This document shows, piece after piece, positions 55,071 to 64,000 of a stretch of 64,000 bases of DNA. A model generated the notes under the pieces. The model had not been told where the DNA came from. It saw only the letters and a list, made by a program, of their open reading frames with translations, and did no database searches. The translations under genes and the position numbers were made by a program. The stretch's first letter is position 1, and each line of letters starts with the position of its first letter. The stretch is from positions 22,133 through 86,132 of the forward strand of contig VTPC01000032.1 in NCBI GenBank assembly GCA_011009095.1, written 5' to 3'. This stretch comes from Ignelater luminosus. Lineage: Eukaryota; Arthropoda; Insecta; Coleoptera; Elateridae.

Positions 55071-56600
55071 TACAAATTTTTGCAATTTTCTTTAATTTAG
55101 TTGATAATAATTATGTTACCTCTCCATGCTGCTTACTAAACTTCCAGAGGTTCATTTTCTTTTATCAACCAAATTTGTGTGTAATTTTACAGCATGAGAT
55201 GTTAGTAACGGTTAAAACATGCTGTATACATCCCACCTGTTTGCGTATGTATTAGGTAACGGCGCTCCACTAGCACGAGAAAAGCGCAGATAACTAACTA
55301 CATTATTTATCTACCGCCTCTATGTTAATGAATAGCTTTTCTTGTCCTGAAAAACCAAGGTTGAATTTTGAAACGAGTTATAACACTTCAGAGAATTCTA
55401 ATATGTTTTTGATTAATATTTTATGAATTCATTCCTAAAAGCTTTTTAAAAATGTTTCTTACTTTATCAGCTTCAAATAACACTTGATAGAAAATTGACT
55501 TTTTTATTACTATTTGTTTTGTTATTAGGGTTCAAGCATACTGCAAGTAAACTTTAATTAAGCAAATATTAAAAATTCTTTCTAAAATTCCACACAAAGT
55601 GTAATGTCCTCTTTAAGGTTGTCTCATATTAATATTGCTCGCTCTCTTTATTTCCTTGTGTTATAGTACACTAATGTTTTTTCCAAACTTCAGTTCAATT
55701 AAGGTATCATTATAATCAGGTTACCACAATTTATCGTACAGAAGGGGCAGTTCAAAGCGTAAGCTAGTTTATACTGTATGTACTGCCTGCCGGTTTTAGC
55801 CCCTCTAAGCTTACATCATGTTTGGAATTGAAATTCTATTGTATGCTATACTCTGAGCTTACAGGCATTGGATTATGAATAAAATAAGATAAATGAAGCT
55901 GTAATAGAGGTGTTACATTTCCATGGATTTCGTTTATGACATTTCTTTGTGTCTTTTTCTCTCTATGGAAAAGCACATGCAGAGAATTTTTCTGTAAAAA
56001 TTACTGCGTGATGCATAATAACGAAGAGACTGGACAAAAAAAGATATGAATTACAGGAAAAAAACAAAAATTATCACATTTACTTAGACATGAAGACAAT
56101 AAAGATTTCATTAGAAACATTATCATCAAAATGCAAGTAATTGAAGGGCTGTAACAAGATTTTGTTTCCACAAATCAATTTATTTCTGTATTGTAAAACA
56201 CAGAATACTTTAAATGAACTAATTTTACTGTTTGAATGCAGATCCTCGAATTGTAGTGACTACACCTTACGTTCTCCCAAAAAAATGAAAAAAACGTTTC
56301 TTTGTCCTTCTCAAACTTAGGACATATTGAATTCTTTTCTCTACACCTATCAGTGAGAAAACAATCGCAAAAGGGCGCTTTGTTGCTATTTCTGGTACAT
56401 ACTTACCCAGTCTGCCTTATCTGTTAACTTATCCTATCTTAATTTATTTTGTTTATGTGTAACTCATAAGTTTTTGTTCGCTAAACTAGGTTCGATAACA
56501 GGTTTTTGACCTGGATTGTCATCTCCAGTCTCTATATATCTTTTATTTCATTTAGACACTACGATCAGAGCGTCTACATTTTCTCTGTCGCCGTTACTTT
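55071..56600. other. Intronic, no supported gene
   Basis: AT-rich sequence with no recognisable coding or mobile feature. Confidence 0.5.
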
Positions 56601-56614
56601 ATTAACTATTCCTA

Positions 56615-56995
56615 TCTTCTCTCAAAGGTTGGCCTGCATTGTCAAGGTTTTGGGACTCTTGGTGGTGGGCTGCACTTTTATGGTCTGCTCGAAGGTTTCC
56701 AAAGCGTCGACGAAGATGTCTTCATCCAGAATGAGGTCAATCAGAAAGGAAGAGTTGGAGACGTCTACGCTGATAATCGTATGCTTGTTCTCGGCTTGAT
56801 AGGGACAGTGCTGACAATACGGATCTTCAGCTTTACCAATACAGTAAAGATTTTCATCAAAATTGCCATGTCCAGTGAGGATTCTCACCACGGCTGGGAA
56901 TGGTTGAATGGTTTTCCTCCGAGTATGGCGGATGTCTAGAGGAAACCAGTGGGTGGTTGACCTCTTCTCAGTTCTCTTCCATTCCTGTTGCAATT
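56615..56995 (-). pseudogene. R1-like LINE C-terminal zinc-finger segment
   Basis: The minus-strand frame includes VVRILTGHGNFDENLYCIGK followed by AEDPYCQHCPYQAENKHTII. This is the C-terminal signature of R1-clade ORF2 proteins (LTGHGxFxxYLxRxGxAxSPxCxxC...ExxxHTxFxC). The final Cys is not evident; it reads on as ISVDVSNSSF. Upstream in the same frame is TTHWFPLDIRHTRRKTIQPF, but the sequence before it belongs to another LINE (RT at 57.0-57.27 kb). Only this tail of the R1-like element is present. Confidence 0.7.
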
Positions 56996-56999
56996 ACTA

Positions 57000-57268
57000 G
57001 TTGGGCATCCGCAAAACACAATGTATATAACGTGATGTCAATTAAGGGTATTCCCATTCCTCTGCATTTCTGTCTCCAGCCTCTCAGGACGCTTTCAAGG
57101 TAGATTCTAAATAGAGTTAGCGATAGACAGCATCCTTGCTTAGGACTTTTGTCGCGACAAATCCGGATGTTATTTGTTTTCCTGTCTTAAGTTTTGTTAC
57201 GGGTTGACTGTATAGTTTTTTGACCGCTTTAATTATCTCTACGTTAACGTTGGTCTAGGGGAACACTA
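57000..57268 (-). pseudogene. LINE reverse transcriptase core fragment
   Basis: Minus-strand blocks KLYSQPVTKLKTGKQITSGF (57175-57235), VATKVLSKDAVYR-like and YLESTLKAS-like remnants (the xTxGLRQGCxLSPxLFxIYLE box), and GMGIPLIDITLYTLCFADAQ (57015-57075; the YADD box as FADA) belong to one LINE RT. The second Asp of the active site is lost. The block ends abruptly and continues as an R1-like tail at about 56995. Clade uncertain; it is the kind of LINE seen at 10.5 and 52.3 kb. Confidence 0.65.
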
Positions 57269-57271
57269 TAT

Positions 57272-57890
57272 TTAATCTTTCTTTGTTATTTTCTTCTGGA
57301 GATTCGTGATCGCTGGTTTCATCATGTAAACTATTTTGGCTCTACAGACCTTAGCGAAATGGTTTAGTCTATTGCATTTTCCAGATTGCTTACCCATTGC
57401 TACTAACTTATTATACTCGTGTTCATATGAGCATTGGACACATTTTTTCTTCTTTGCCCTTACTTGAGCAGCCAAACCGGTTTCTTCTTTGGTTGTACGT
57501 TTTTCTTGTCCTCAAGCTTAACTTTACTGCATTAACCTAGAATATACTTTTATTATTCATTTTATCAATTTGATTCGAAGCTTGCCCATCAGCTCCACAA
57601 CTATCAATGCATGTTGCCAAGGTCGACTTACGCGTTTGTTACGATTTTTCTCTCACAGCACTTCTCCCTTTAATTTTGTCTAATTAAGGACCGAGTTGAA
57701 GTACCAAATCACAATCTTTTGATTTTGTTTTCAAGTCGATAACATAATCATCAATGGGTTGCCTTTCACCTTGTGAGCAGTAAAAGAAGGAATGGCGTAA
57801 GTATGTTTCGTTTTTGTAACATAAGTAATGGTAGGATGCGGTTTTTTCTAGAAAACTCAGATCTTTAAAACCTTTCAAGTTCAACGGCTT
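57272..57890 (-). pseudogene. Gypsy-like gag remnant with zinc knuckle
   Basis: Two minus-strand frames belong together. The first (57684-57884) reads YLRHSFFYCSQGERQPIDDY followed by VIDLKTKSKDCDL, matching the gag stretch R..F..R.Q..GESIDEYVTDLK.KAK.CEFG. The second (57272-57475) reads KCVQCSYEHEYNKLVAMGKQ and SGKCNRLNHFAKVCRAK, the nucleocapsid-like zinc knuckles (CxxCxxEHxxxxCPAxGKxCxxCxxxNHFAxVCR) of Ty3/Gypsy elements in insects; the Cys of CPA is replaced by Leu in LVA. The stretch between is degraded. It may be from the same family as the pol fragment at 63.5 kb. Confidence 0.7.
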
Positions 57891-58950
57891 ATGGAAATGT
57901 CATACGTCATCTCAAAAACAGGATAGAATTATTCGCGTTGCATTCGTTAGCAGACATTAATTCTTTTTTTTTTGTATAACTTTTTCGCTAAAGTCCACAT
58001 ATTTACGGAATGCAGTGTCGAGATTTCTTGTTTTTAATTAAGCTTTTGACACATGTTTTGGAAACGACAATAAAAAGAATATCATATGCAGAATTTGTTG
58101 TTAATCAATTGATTAAAGGAAAAATACCATTTTATTGTGCAAAAATTAAAAGTAATTTGTGCAGGCGCCTCATACGTAATTATCAATAGTTTTGATTTCG
58201 TAGAATTCTACCTTCCAGTTGTTCATACACATTCTACAAATTTTATGTCTCTATCTTTCAAAATAAGACTGATTATGGGAGTGCTCGTATAACTTGGGAC
58301 ACCCTCTATATTCGTAGTGTTGATTAACATCATCAAAGTACTGAATTTGTAGTTTCTCTCCTAATCTCTTTTGATATAATCCTTGTATACTTTCTTCTTC
58401 TAAATTTTGTATATTGTATTTTCGTTCATCAAGTTTTTCATTTTATTTCGTTTCTTTTTCTTGTGCTGCTGTTCAACGCAAAATGCCACTGAAGGTAGCT
58501 GACCGTAGAAAACTTAATTTTTCTGTGGCCTGGGGAATGTGGACTGGTGGACTGGAACGCGTACTTCGTGATGGTGGTGATTTTGATAGAGCTCTTGTTG
58601 GCTTGTTGTAGTGATGTTGGTTGCAGCTGGCATCGCAAATCGTAAATGGTGGTGGTGGTCGCCTCTTCTTAGTTGGTTGCTTCTTCGTAGATAATGGTAG
58701 TAGCCCCGTATCGAAGTGGAAGCAAGAATTGGTTGGTGTAGAATATTATGATGGAGGTGGTTTTTAGGATTTGATGGTAAAAACGGTTCCTTTCAGAATC
58801 ACAACCCCCGCGGTTCCTGTCGCGGAGGTGTGAAGAGGGGAATTAGGATGAGGGGGGATTGGTGGATGGTTGTTGGAGGAGAACGTTGTAGCGGACGGCC
58901 GGCAAATTTTCGGGAAGTGGTAATCACTGTCCCGGTATCTACCCGGGACA
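57891..58950. other. Intronic, no supported gene; short hairpin at its end
   Basis: No coding feature. Near 58286-58312 the words cttgggacaccctctata resemble terminal sequence of some insect Tc1/mariner elements, but no partner repeat was found. A GGT-rich stretch is at 58565-58680. An 8-bp stem (tgtcccgg/ccgggaca, 58928-58950) with a 7-base loop is present. Confidence 0.4.
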
Positions 58951-58959
58951 GATCGACAT

Positions 58960-59150
58960 ATTATCCTATTATTTTATCGTTGTTTTAACTTCCCACTGTT
59001 GATATCTCCGAGTAGTATTAGTTTCTGTGTCTGACATACTTTTGTTATTTCTTTATGCAGTTGCTTAAAGAATGCATCTTTGATACTAACTAGGTCATCG
59101 TCACATCGTTTATCCGTAAAAACACAATTGTTCTCTCGCTTCTTGCTTTC
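58960..59150 (-). pseudogene. LINE endonuclease scrap
   Basis: On the minus strand the frame reads KDAFFKQLHKEITKVCQTQK then LILLGDINSGKLK, matching the endonuclease block KDxFYxxLxxxIxxxxxxxxxIxxGDFNAxxG. Phe-Asn-Ala is reduced to Ile-Asn-Ser. It is short and isolated; the flanking sequence up to 59350 could not be placed. Confidence 0.45.
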
Positions 59151-59735
59151 CATGTTGTAATATACTTCCTTAGTCTTCTTTGGATCATCAAGGAAACTCC
59201 TTATTGGGCTCTCTTCTTAGGTACTCCAGTATAAAAGTGATTAAATGTACCTAGATTTTCTTTTTTGTTTTTGTGATTACTCCTGTGTCTACTTTCAGCA
59301 CTGTCAGTTCATGTATAACTCATTCAGTTACTTTGATAGATTTTAAACGTTGCGAAAAGTAGAGTCCTTTTTCGAATCTTGAGTCGTTGCCGTATTTCCG
59401 TCCTATTCTGAGGTTCTTGAATGGGTTTTTTACAGTTTATCTTTTTTTTCTAAGTAACGGGGAGTTATCCCGAAGCCTTAGCCCTCAACCTGCAGGGCCA
59501 GAGTCTGGTTTTGGAAGATTCCTTTTTCTAGATGAGTTGCTGCCACCTGAGAACAGCGCGTTCACCCTCCTCCTCTAAGGTAAAAGCTGCCCCAAGAGAC
59601 TAGTTCTTCCTTTATGATGAGATTAAGCGATGGGTATCCAGCGAGAGTCTAAACTGCTTCCGCCAAAACTGAGTTTGCATGCATGTGAAGACTCGTTTGT
59701 TCCCAACTTTACGAATTCGGTGACTCCAAACTGCC
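59151..59735. other. Spacer or 3' end of the R1-like LINE
   Basis: No clear motif. It may hold the decayed C-terminal part of the R1-like LINE that begins upstream on the minus strand, but no LTGHG motif was seen. Confidence 0.35.
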
Positions 59736-60565
59736 CTATTTTCTTCCGACTTGTTGTTTGAGGCTCGAACTCATATTCTTGGTCTTAGTGGACGTGATAG
59801 TCGATCGATAAAGACTCCCCAAATACTTTACTCTTGTAACTTTGGTAACGATCTGTAGATTTCCATTTACTACCATATATATGGTTTTCTGAGCTGAGAT
59901 GGTGAGTTTTTGCTCTTCGGTGACGACTGCCAGGCGGCGTTTCAATTCTCTACAATTATTTGCGTTAACATTGAAGATAATGTCATCTGCGTAGGCAACA
60001 AAGGCGCAAGATTCTTTGGGTCAACTACAACTGCAAAGTTCCATAATGTCAGCCTTAGAATGAAACCCTTCGGTCACCCTGGGGTAAGATGCTTGTTGAC
60101 TGCTTTGTTTAGGGCCTCATAGTTAGAAAATCAGACGGTCGTCCAGAAAAGTTTTGAGGCGCTGAAGCAATTTGACAGGGAGGCCCATTTCGTGTCCTCG
60201 TTGGATTGTGGACGGCCACCAAAGGTTCTTGAAAGCTCCGTTTTTTATATTAACTAAAAGGGCTACAACCTATTTTGTTTCTTGGGCTCACACGGTTTTC
60301 ATTATTTTAGCAATGAAGTTTACTGTATTTTTTACAGAATTCAAATTAGTTTGGATGGTGTAGTTGGTCGGTTCTGGTTACTGTCGAGTTCTGACAGGAA
60401 CGTCAGACACGTCTTTATCTTGTGTCTTAAGTATCGTAGCGAAGTTTTTCTCTTGTTAAGTACTTGGCAATTAACTCTATGGTCAGACAATTGTTGGGAA
60501 AAATCTATCCGGATTGCAGGATTTCGTGCCTTTTTATCTTTGATCTGACTAAAAGCCAAAAGCAA
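59736..60565 (-). pseudogene. R1-like reverse transcriptase remnant
   Basis: The region holds the palm motifs of RT: the A box (NIKGAFxNLWWP-like, here NIKNGAFKNLWWPST with an inserted residue), the region after SICGPxxWN (degraded), and the C box AYADDIIF near 59990-60010, which is intact. The downstream LELSAQKT-like block (LTISAQKTIYM) and the LGV-type block KYLGSLY complete the thumb side. The A-box Asp is replaced by Asn. This preserved YADD is the only intact RT active-site box found in the window. Product would be cytoplasmic/nuclear RT for target-primed integration, but the frame is broken. Confidence 0.75.
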
Positions 60566-62400
60566 GTCGTTTTCTGTAATCCTTGTGCTCGGATTTTCAC
60601 CGGCTGTGCCGAGCTATTCGTCTAACGTTTTTATGGACCGGTAGGTCTAGCTTTTTGTTATCTAATATGGAAATTTAGTATCGAACATTGGTTGGAGGGA
60701 ATCCATCATTCATTTTCCATGCGAATGGTTGTTTGTACTGGTTGCCATTTTATAGATTTGATTTTAACTGAGTATTTATATTATAGGATTTATTGCGAGT
60801 TTGTTCGATCTCTTGTTTGAAACGGGCTATAGCCTCCTGGTATCGTTAAATCAGAATGGCGCGACTAACTCAACCAGTGCGGCTTGTTCTCATAGGTTTT
60901 TCTTTTGTAGAGTAGGTACAGCCTTCATTACTTGTTGAAGCCTTTTGGTTAGTAGATGGATTTTTAGGTCTATGTCTATGTCGCTCTGGATCGCTTAGTA
61001 TATGTTTGTTTATGTTTGTTAAATTTTGGTTTGGTTTCGCTGGGGAATACTTGCTTTTGATTTTGTGTTCTTTAATTATCCAGTTTTGTACCATTTAAGG
61101 AGATAGATGTTGGTGGGCTGGCAGGTTGGTTTAGAATGTGTGTATATGTTGTATCACTCTTAAGCCTTGGCATTAAATTCGCCTGCGATCAGCGCGTTCT
61201 CAAGTCGTGCACTAAAAGTCAGGGTATCGAGGTGATGCTAGATAGGTTGTCTTGATGAACAGTGGCTAAGCAAAGCGCGGACTTTCTTAGTTTGATTAAT
61301 TGCACCTTGAACTAACTCATTTGTCTTGGCTATCAGGCCCAGTCGCGAGATGCAGCGAGTGCTTTTTACTCTTTGTTATGCTACATGTACGGTTCCTGTA
61401 TTGTTACAACTGAAAAGTACCTAAGCGGTTATTTTGTAAGTTGAGATTGTTATCCATAACTTGAATTTTCTGCTTAACTGTTAAGCCTCTTTATTTATAT
61501 GAGACAATTTATTGAGGCAACATTGTGATTTACGGCTTTTTGCTTGCATCTTTGGCAGTCTATGCATCTTTTTTGACCGCGGGATTTGGCATTGTTTGGT
61601 ATCATGTGATTTTGCACATTTGCACAGAAGACGGTGTATTGTTGGCAGTTTGTTTTTTAAAACAGCGTTTCACCATGAGATAATTTTTAACTGTGTGGTA
61701 CATCGTATCGATGTAGACTTTTCCTCTGTTTAGCAATTTCTGCTACATTATGGGGAATGCTAAGTTATGCAGTGCACCGTAAATATAAATAAGATTTTAA
61801 GGTTATCATCTATTTTTATTCGTGTCTAAATTTTCTGACATTTAAGACATTTTTTAGCTTATCCTTTGTATGATATTGCTCTAGGATTTTGTAGAGAACC
61901 CGTTTGTGATACTAATTTTGTTTGTTTCTCAGTCACTAGGCTGGCCGTTTGAGGCTCGTTGTTGACTTGATCACTCGGTCCACTCGCAGGCAGCGTCTAC
62001 AAAGATCAACTGCTTAGGTCAGTTCTGCTTTTGTATCGTCACTGGTTTGGACCTTTGGATTATCTTGTAGGCATCCAATGACAATTCAAAATTTATTTTT
62101 AATACGTTTCGATCTCGAGGTTGATGCCAGATTTTTCTGTAAGGCTTCGGCGTATGTGGATTTATTAGTCATTTGTGCAGAATGTTTAACCAACGTGTCA
62201 AGCTTTTTATTTGTGATTTTTTTTCCTTTTTTTAACATTTTGTTTTCTCCCGTATCACAGCATATTTTACTGCTTATATGCCTTTCTATTGCTTTTACAA
62301 TAGTCACAATTGCGTTTGTGTATGTTGCGTCCGTCGCTTATGTCGTCGTTATATCTCAGAATGACAGTGTCTACCAACTCGTAGTCATTCATTTTTAAGG
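59736..62400 (-). mobile_element. R1/LOA-like LINE, gag to RT, degenerate
   Basis: This is the longest element of its type here. On the minus strand the gag comes first: TYAEALQKNLASTSRSKRIK (62110-62170) and KLLNRGKVYIDTMYHTVKN (61685-61745) with cysteine-rich remnants (61500-61660). Then comes the endonuclease: HLDTLTFSARLENALIAGEF, where AGEFNAKA stands for AGDFNAK (61175-61240). RT follows: LLLAFSQIKDKKARNPA (60510-60560), VALLVNIKNGAFKNLWWPST (60190-60270), CAFVAYADDIIFNVNANNCR (59950-60015, an intact YADD), and LTISAQKTIYMVVNGN with TRVKYLGSLYRSTI (59790-59900). Blocks are in the right order over 2.7 kb, but frameshifts and stops are everywhere. Confidence 0.75.
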
Positions 62401-63400
62401 ACCTGCCTCTTGGCCGCTCGAGGACCTTATGGAACGGGGTTTGTTATTGCGACTAACTGCCTGATGGCGTTGGTGACGTGAAGTTGAAACTGGGCTTTTG
62501 CACAGTTAAGGTATATCCTTCTTATTGTCTAGCAACTACTATCTTTTATATATCAAGAAGACCTCTAACAAGTTTGTTTATTTCACTTTTAAACTATCTT
62601 TGACGGGAAGATCGCTGTTTTGCTAGAAATTTCAAAATTTAGTAGAACAAATCTGCAATCCGCCAGGCCCCAGGAGGTCTATGAATGACAAATGTGTTTT
62701 CAAATAGTAAAATTGCAAATTCGTAATCTTATGGTCATGCAGATCTTATCAATTAGTTGATTAGTGACAGTCACTGTTTCTTAACCAGCTCATGTTTTGA
62801 GTCTCTCGAGCCCATGAAATTAGGGCTAACGTGATCTGTTGTTTTGAAATGATCCGAAACGGTTGTGTTCCTCGGCTCTAAGTTTAACGAGTTTTTTTTG
62901 TTTTCTCATTGCTGTGGCAAATCTAGGTATACCTGGAAACCTAGGCGAGGTTAACTTTCTTTGTTATGGCCAGTATATGATGCTAAAACATAATTTACTT
63001 TACATTGAGATTCTAATTAATCTTTAATATTTTGAATCTTTGGTTTTGCAGCTTTAATTCGTTCGTTCATTTTAAAGCAATGATCTTATAAGTGCGATAT
63101 CTTCCCAGATTATTCCTTTGTAACGTTTAACCTGACAATTGCTCAGAGGGTTTTAAACAGTAAATCTACCCGTCGCGATGCTATTAGCATTGATGCCACA
63201 TAAATGAAGATTCTCTAATCTGTATGAATATATGAGGGCGTATCAAATAATGACAGAGTTTTTTTTGACCTGCAATAACAGTGACTGACGTCATATCTTG
63301 ACAAGCAGTTGCGAAAATATAACGTGGATATTTATCGATTATCATCAAGAGATAACGATTTTAAGTACAAGATGAAAGACGACCTTTAAAACTTAAATTA
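62401..63400. other. Intronic, no supported gene
   Basis: No coding or mobile feature was recognised. The word gagggcgtatcaaataatgac near 63234 recalls mariner-like termini, but no partner was found. Confidence 0.4.
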
Positions 63401-63529
63401 AGGCCCTCAAATTCAGCTGTAGCCTCGATAAGATTTTCTTCATATTTAAAAGATCTTGGTGTTATTATTTCACAACAAATTGGGCAAGTCGATGTCGAAA
63501 AATGTCTACATTCTGATCCTGTGAGCGTT

Positions 63530-63995
63530 CTTGAAAAAAATAGTAGAGGTTTTCCTGACTGTCACCATCAGAAGCATCCGTTTCTGCAGTAAATATTGGT
63601 GCTTTGACAATAAGAGTCAGTGAAGCATTTTCTTCTTTTTTCTTTTTTTTAGGACGTCATGTTTGAGAGGAATCTTTTGCAGGATAAAATATGTGCAAAC
63701 ATGCCCACAGCTCTTTTTAGTGATGCTAAATCATTTGGATATTGAAGATCTCGTAGGAGTTTGATCAAATATCCAAGAAAGCTAATACTAATAGTTCGTA
63801 TGGACTTTTCATTATTTAGAGTTAAATTGCATATACGAGAAGAGTCCATAAAGCGTTTTAAGCTTCTTGTGATGTTCTTGTTGTCTCCTGCCGCACACAG
63901 TAACATCATCAAGATAAATATAGGTGCGTGTTACCTTTTCAGCACGTACACAAGTATATAAAAGCACAACACCGTTTGTTATCCCAAAAGGATTT
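63530..63995 (-). pseudogene. Gypsy pol remnant: RT end and RNase H start
   Basis: The minus strand gives LKRFMDSSRICNLTLNNEKS, FLGYLIKLLRDLQYPN and LASLKRAVGMFAHILSCKRF (63660-63870), the RT thumb and connection of a Ty3/Gypsy element (HxxNLxxFxxxxxxxNLTLNxxKC...LGYxV...P.xLxxLxxxxxPxxxxxLxRxxGMFxYYxxWIPxFS). Then APIFTAETDASDGDSQENL (63560-63605) is the start of RNase H, with the TDASD motif intact. Upstream, toward the window's end, a YLDDVT-like block seems to begin (IFILMMLLCA-type). The element probably continues beyond 64000 on its 5' side. Confidence 0.7.
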
Positions 63996-64000
63996 TTTTT

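Noticed and set aside
58286-58312. Tc1/mariner-like terminus cttgggacaccctctata
   Set aside because: No matching inverted partner or transposase nearby was found.
1-64000. CRISPR arrays, bacterial operons or prophage
   Set aside because: The sequence is plainly eukaryotic; the only regular arrays are the ~80-bp units and the Gly-Pro minisatellite, neither with spacer structure.

Overview
The window is eukaryotic: AT-rich, intron-dominated, with canonical splice sites, and packed with decayed insect-type transposable elements (RTE, R1/LOA-like, Jockey and CR1/Jockey-like LINEs, Gypsy LTR fragments, mariner and other DDE transposases). The mix and the very long intron suggest an insect with a large genome, possibly a beetle, but the species cannot be fixed from the sequence. 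There are no bacterial genes, operons, CRISPR arrays or recognisable tRNA/rRNA genes.

One host gene is supported, on the + strand, by four coding exons: 19459-19668, 47259-47468, 47531-47728 and 48540-48698. Every exon is a multiple of three and starts and ends in phase 1, so any subset can be spliced without a frameshift. The introns are about 27.6 kb, 62 nt and 811 nt; the 62-nt intron has a GC-AG boundary. The encoded segment (about 259 residues) is low-complexity, rich in Arg, Ser and Pro, with SH3-ligand-like proline motifs, and looks like a disordered cytoplasmic or regulatory region. A teneurin (Ten-m/Ten-a) intracellular domain is the best guess, held at moderate-to-low confidence. 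Both ends of the gene lie outside the window, so most of the window is probably intronic to it.

Layout: 3.3-3.7 kb, remnant of an unknown dispersed ORF family; 4.8-8.55 kb, minus-strand LINE block (CR1/Jockey-like ORF1+RT, then an RTE copy joined to an R1-like endonuclease start); 9.0-9.55 kb, TIR element; 10.5-12.8 kb, plus-strand LINE lacking its RT core; 15.6-16.9 kb, collagen-like Gly-Pro minisatellite; 17.1-18.35 kb, minus-strand Jockey LINE; 19.46 kb, first exon; 20-26 kb, TE-poor intron; 26.3-27.1 kb, degenerate ORF of an unknown repetitive family; 28.9-30.9 kb, LINE fragment and two convergent mariners; 33.5-35.25 kb, LINE RT fragment and an ~80-bp tandem array into which a foldback element with a 9-bp target duplication has inserted; 35.8-37.3 kb, minus-strand Jockey-like LINE; 41.2-44.85 kb, R1/LOA-like LINE with an RTE nested between gag and endonuclease; 47.26-48.70 kb, three exons; 51.1-53.2 kb, transposase pieces, a 400-base gap, the minisatellite in inverse orientation and a LINE; 54.5-55.1 kb, Gypsy pol; 56.6-57.9 kb, a mosaic of R1 tail, LINE RT and Gypsy gag; 59.0-62.4 kb, an R1-like LINE; 63.5-64.0 kb, Gypsy RT/RNase H.

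No intact transposable-element ORF was found. The most unusual observations are the RTE/R1 junction shared by two loci, the foldback insertion inside the tandem array, the Gly-Pro minisatellite present at two loci and at a gap edge, the all-phase-1 exon cassette with its tiny GC-AG intron, and the unnamed repetitive ORF at 26.3-27.1 kb.
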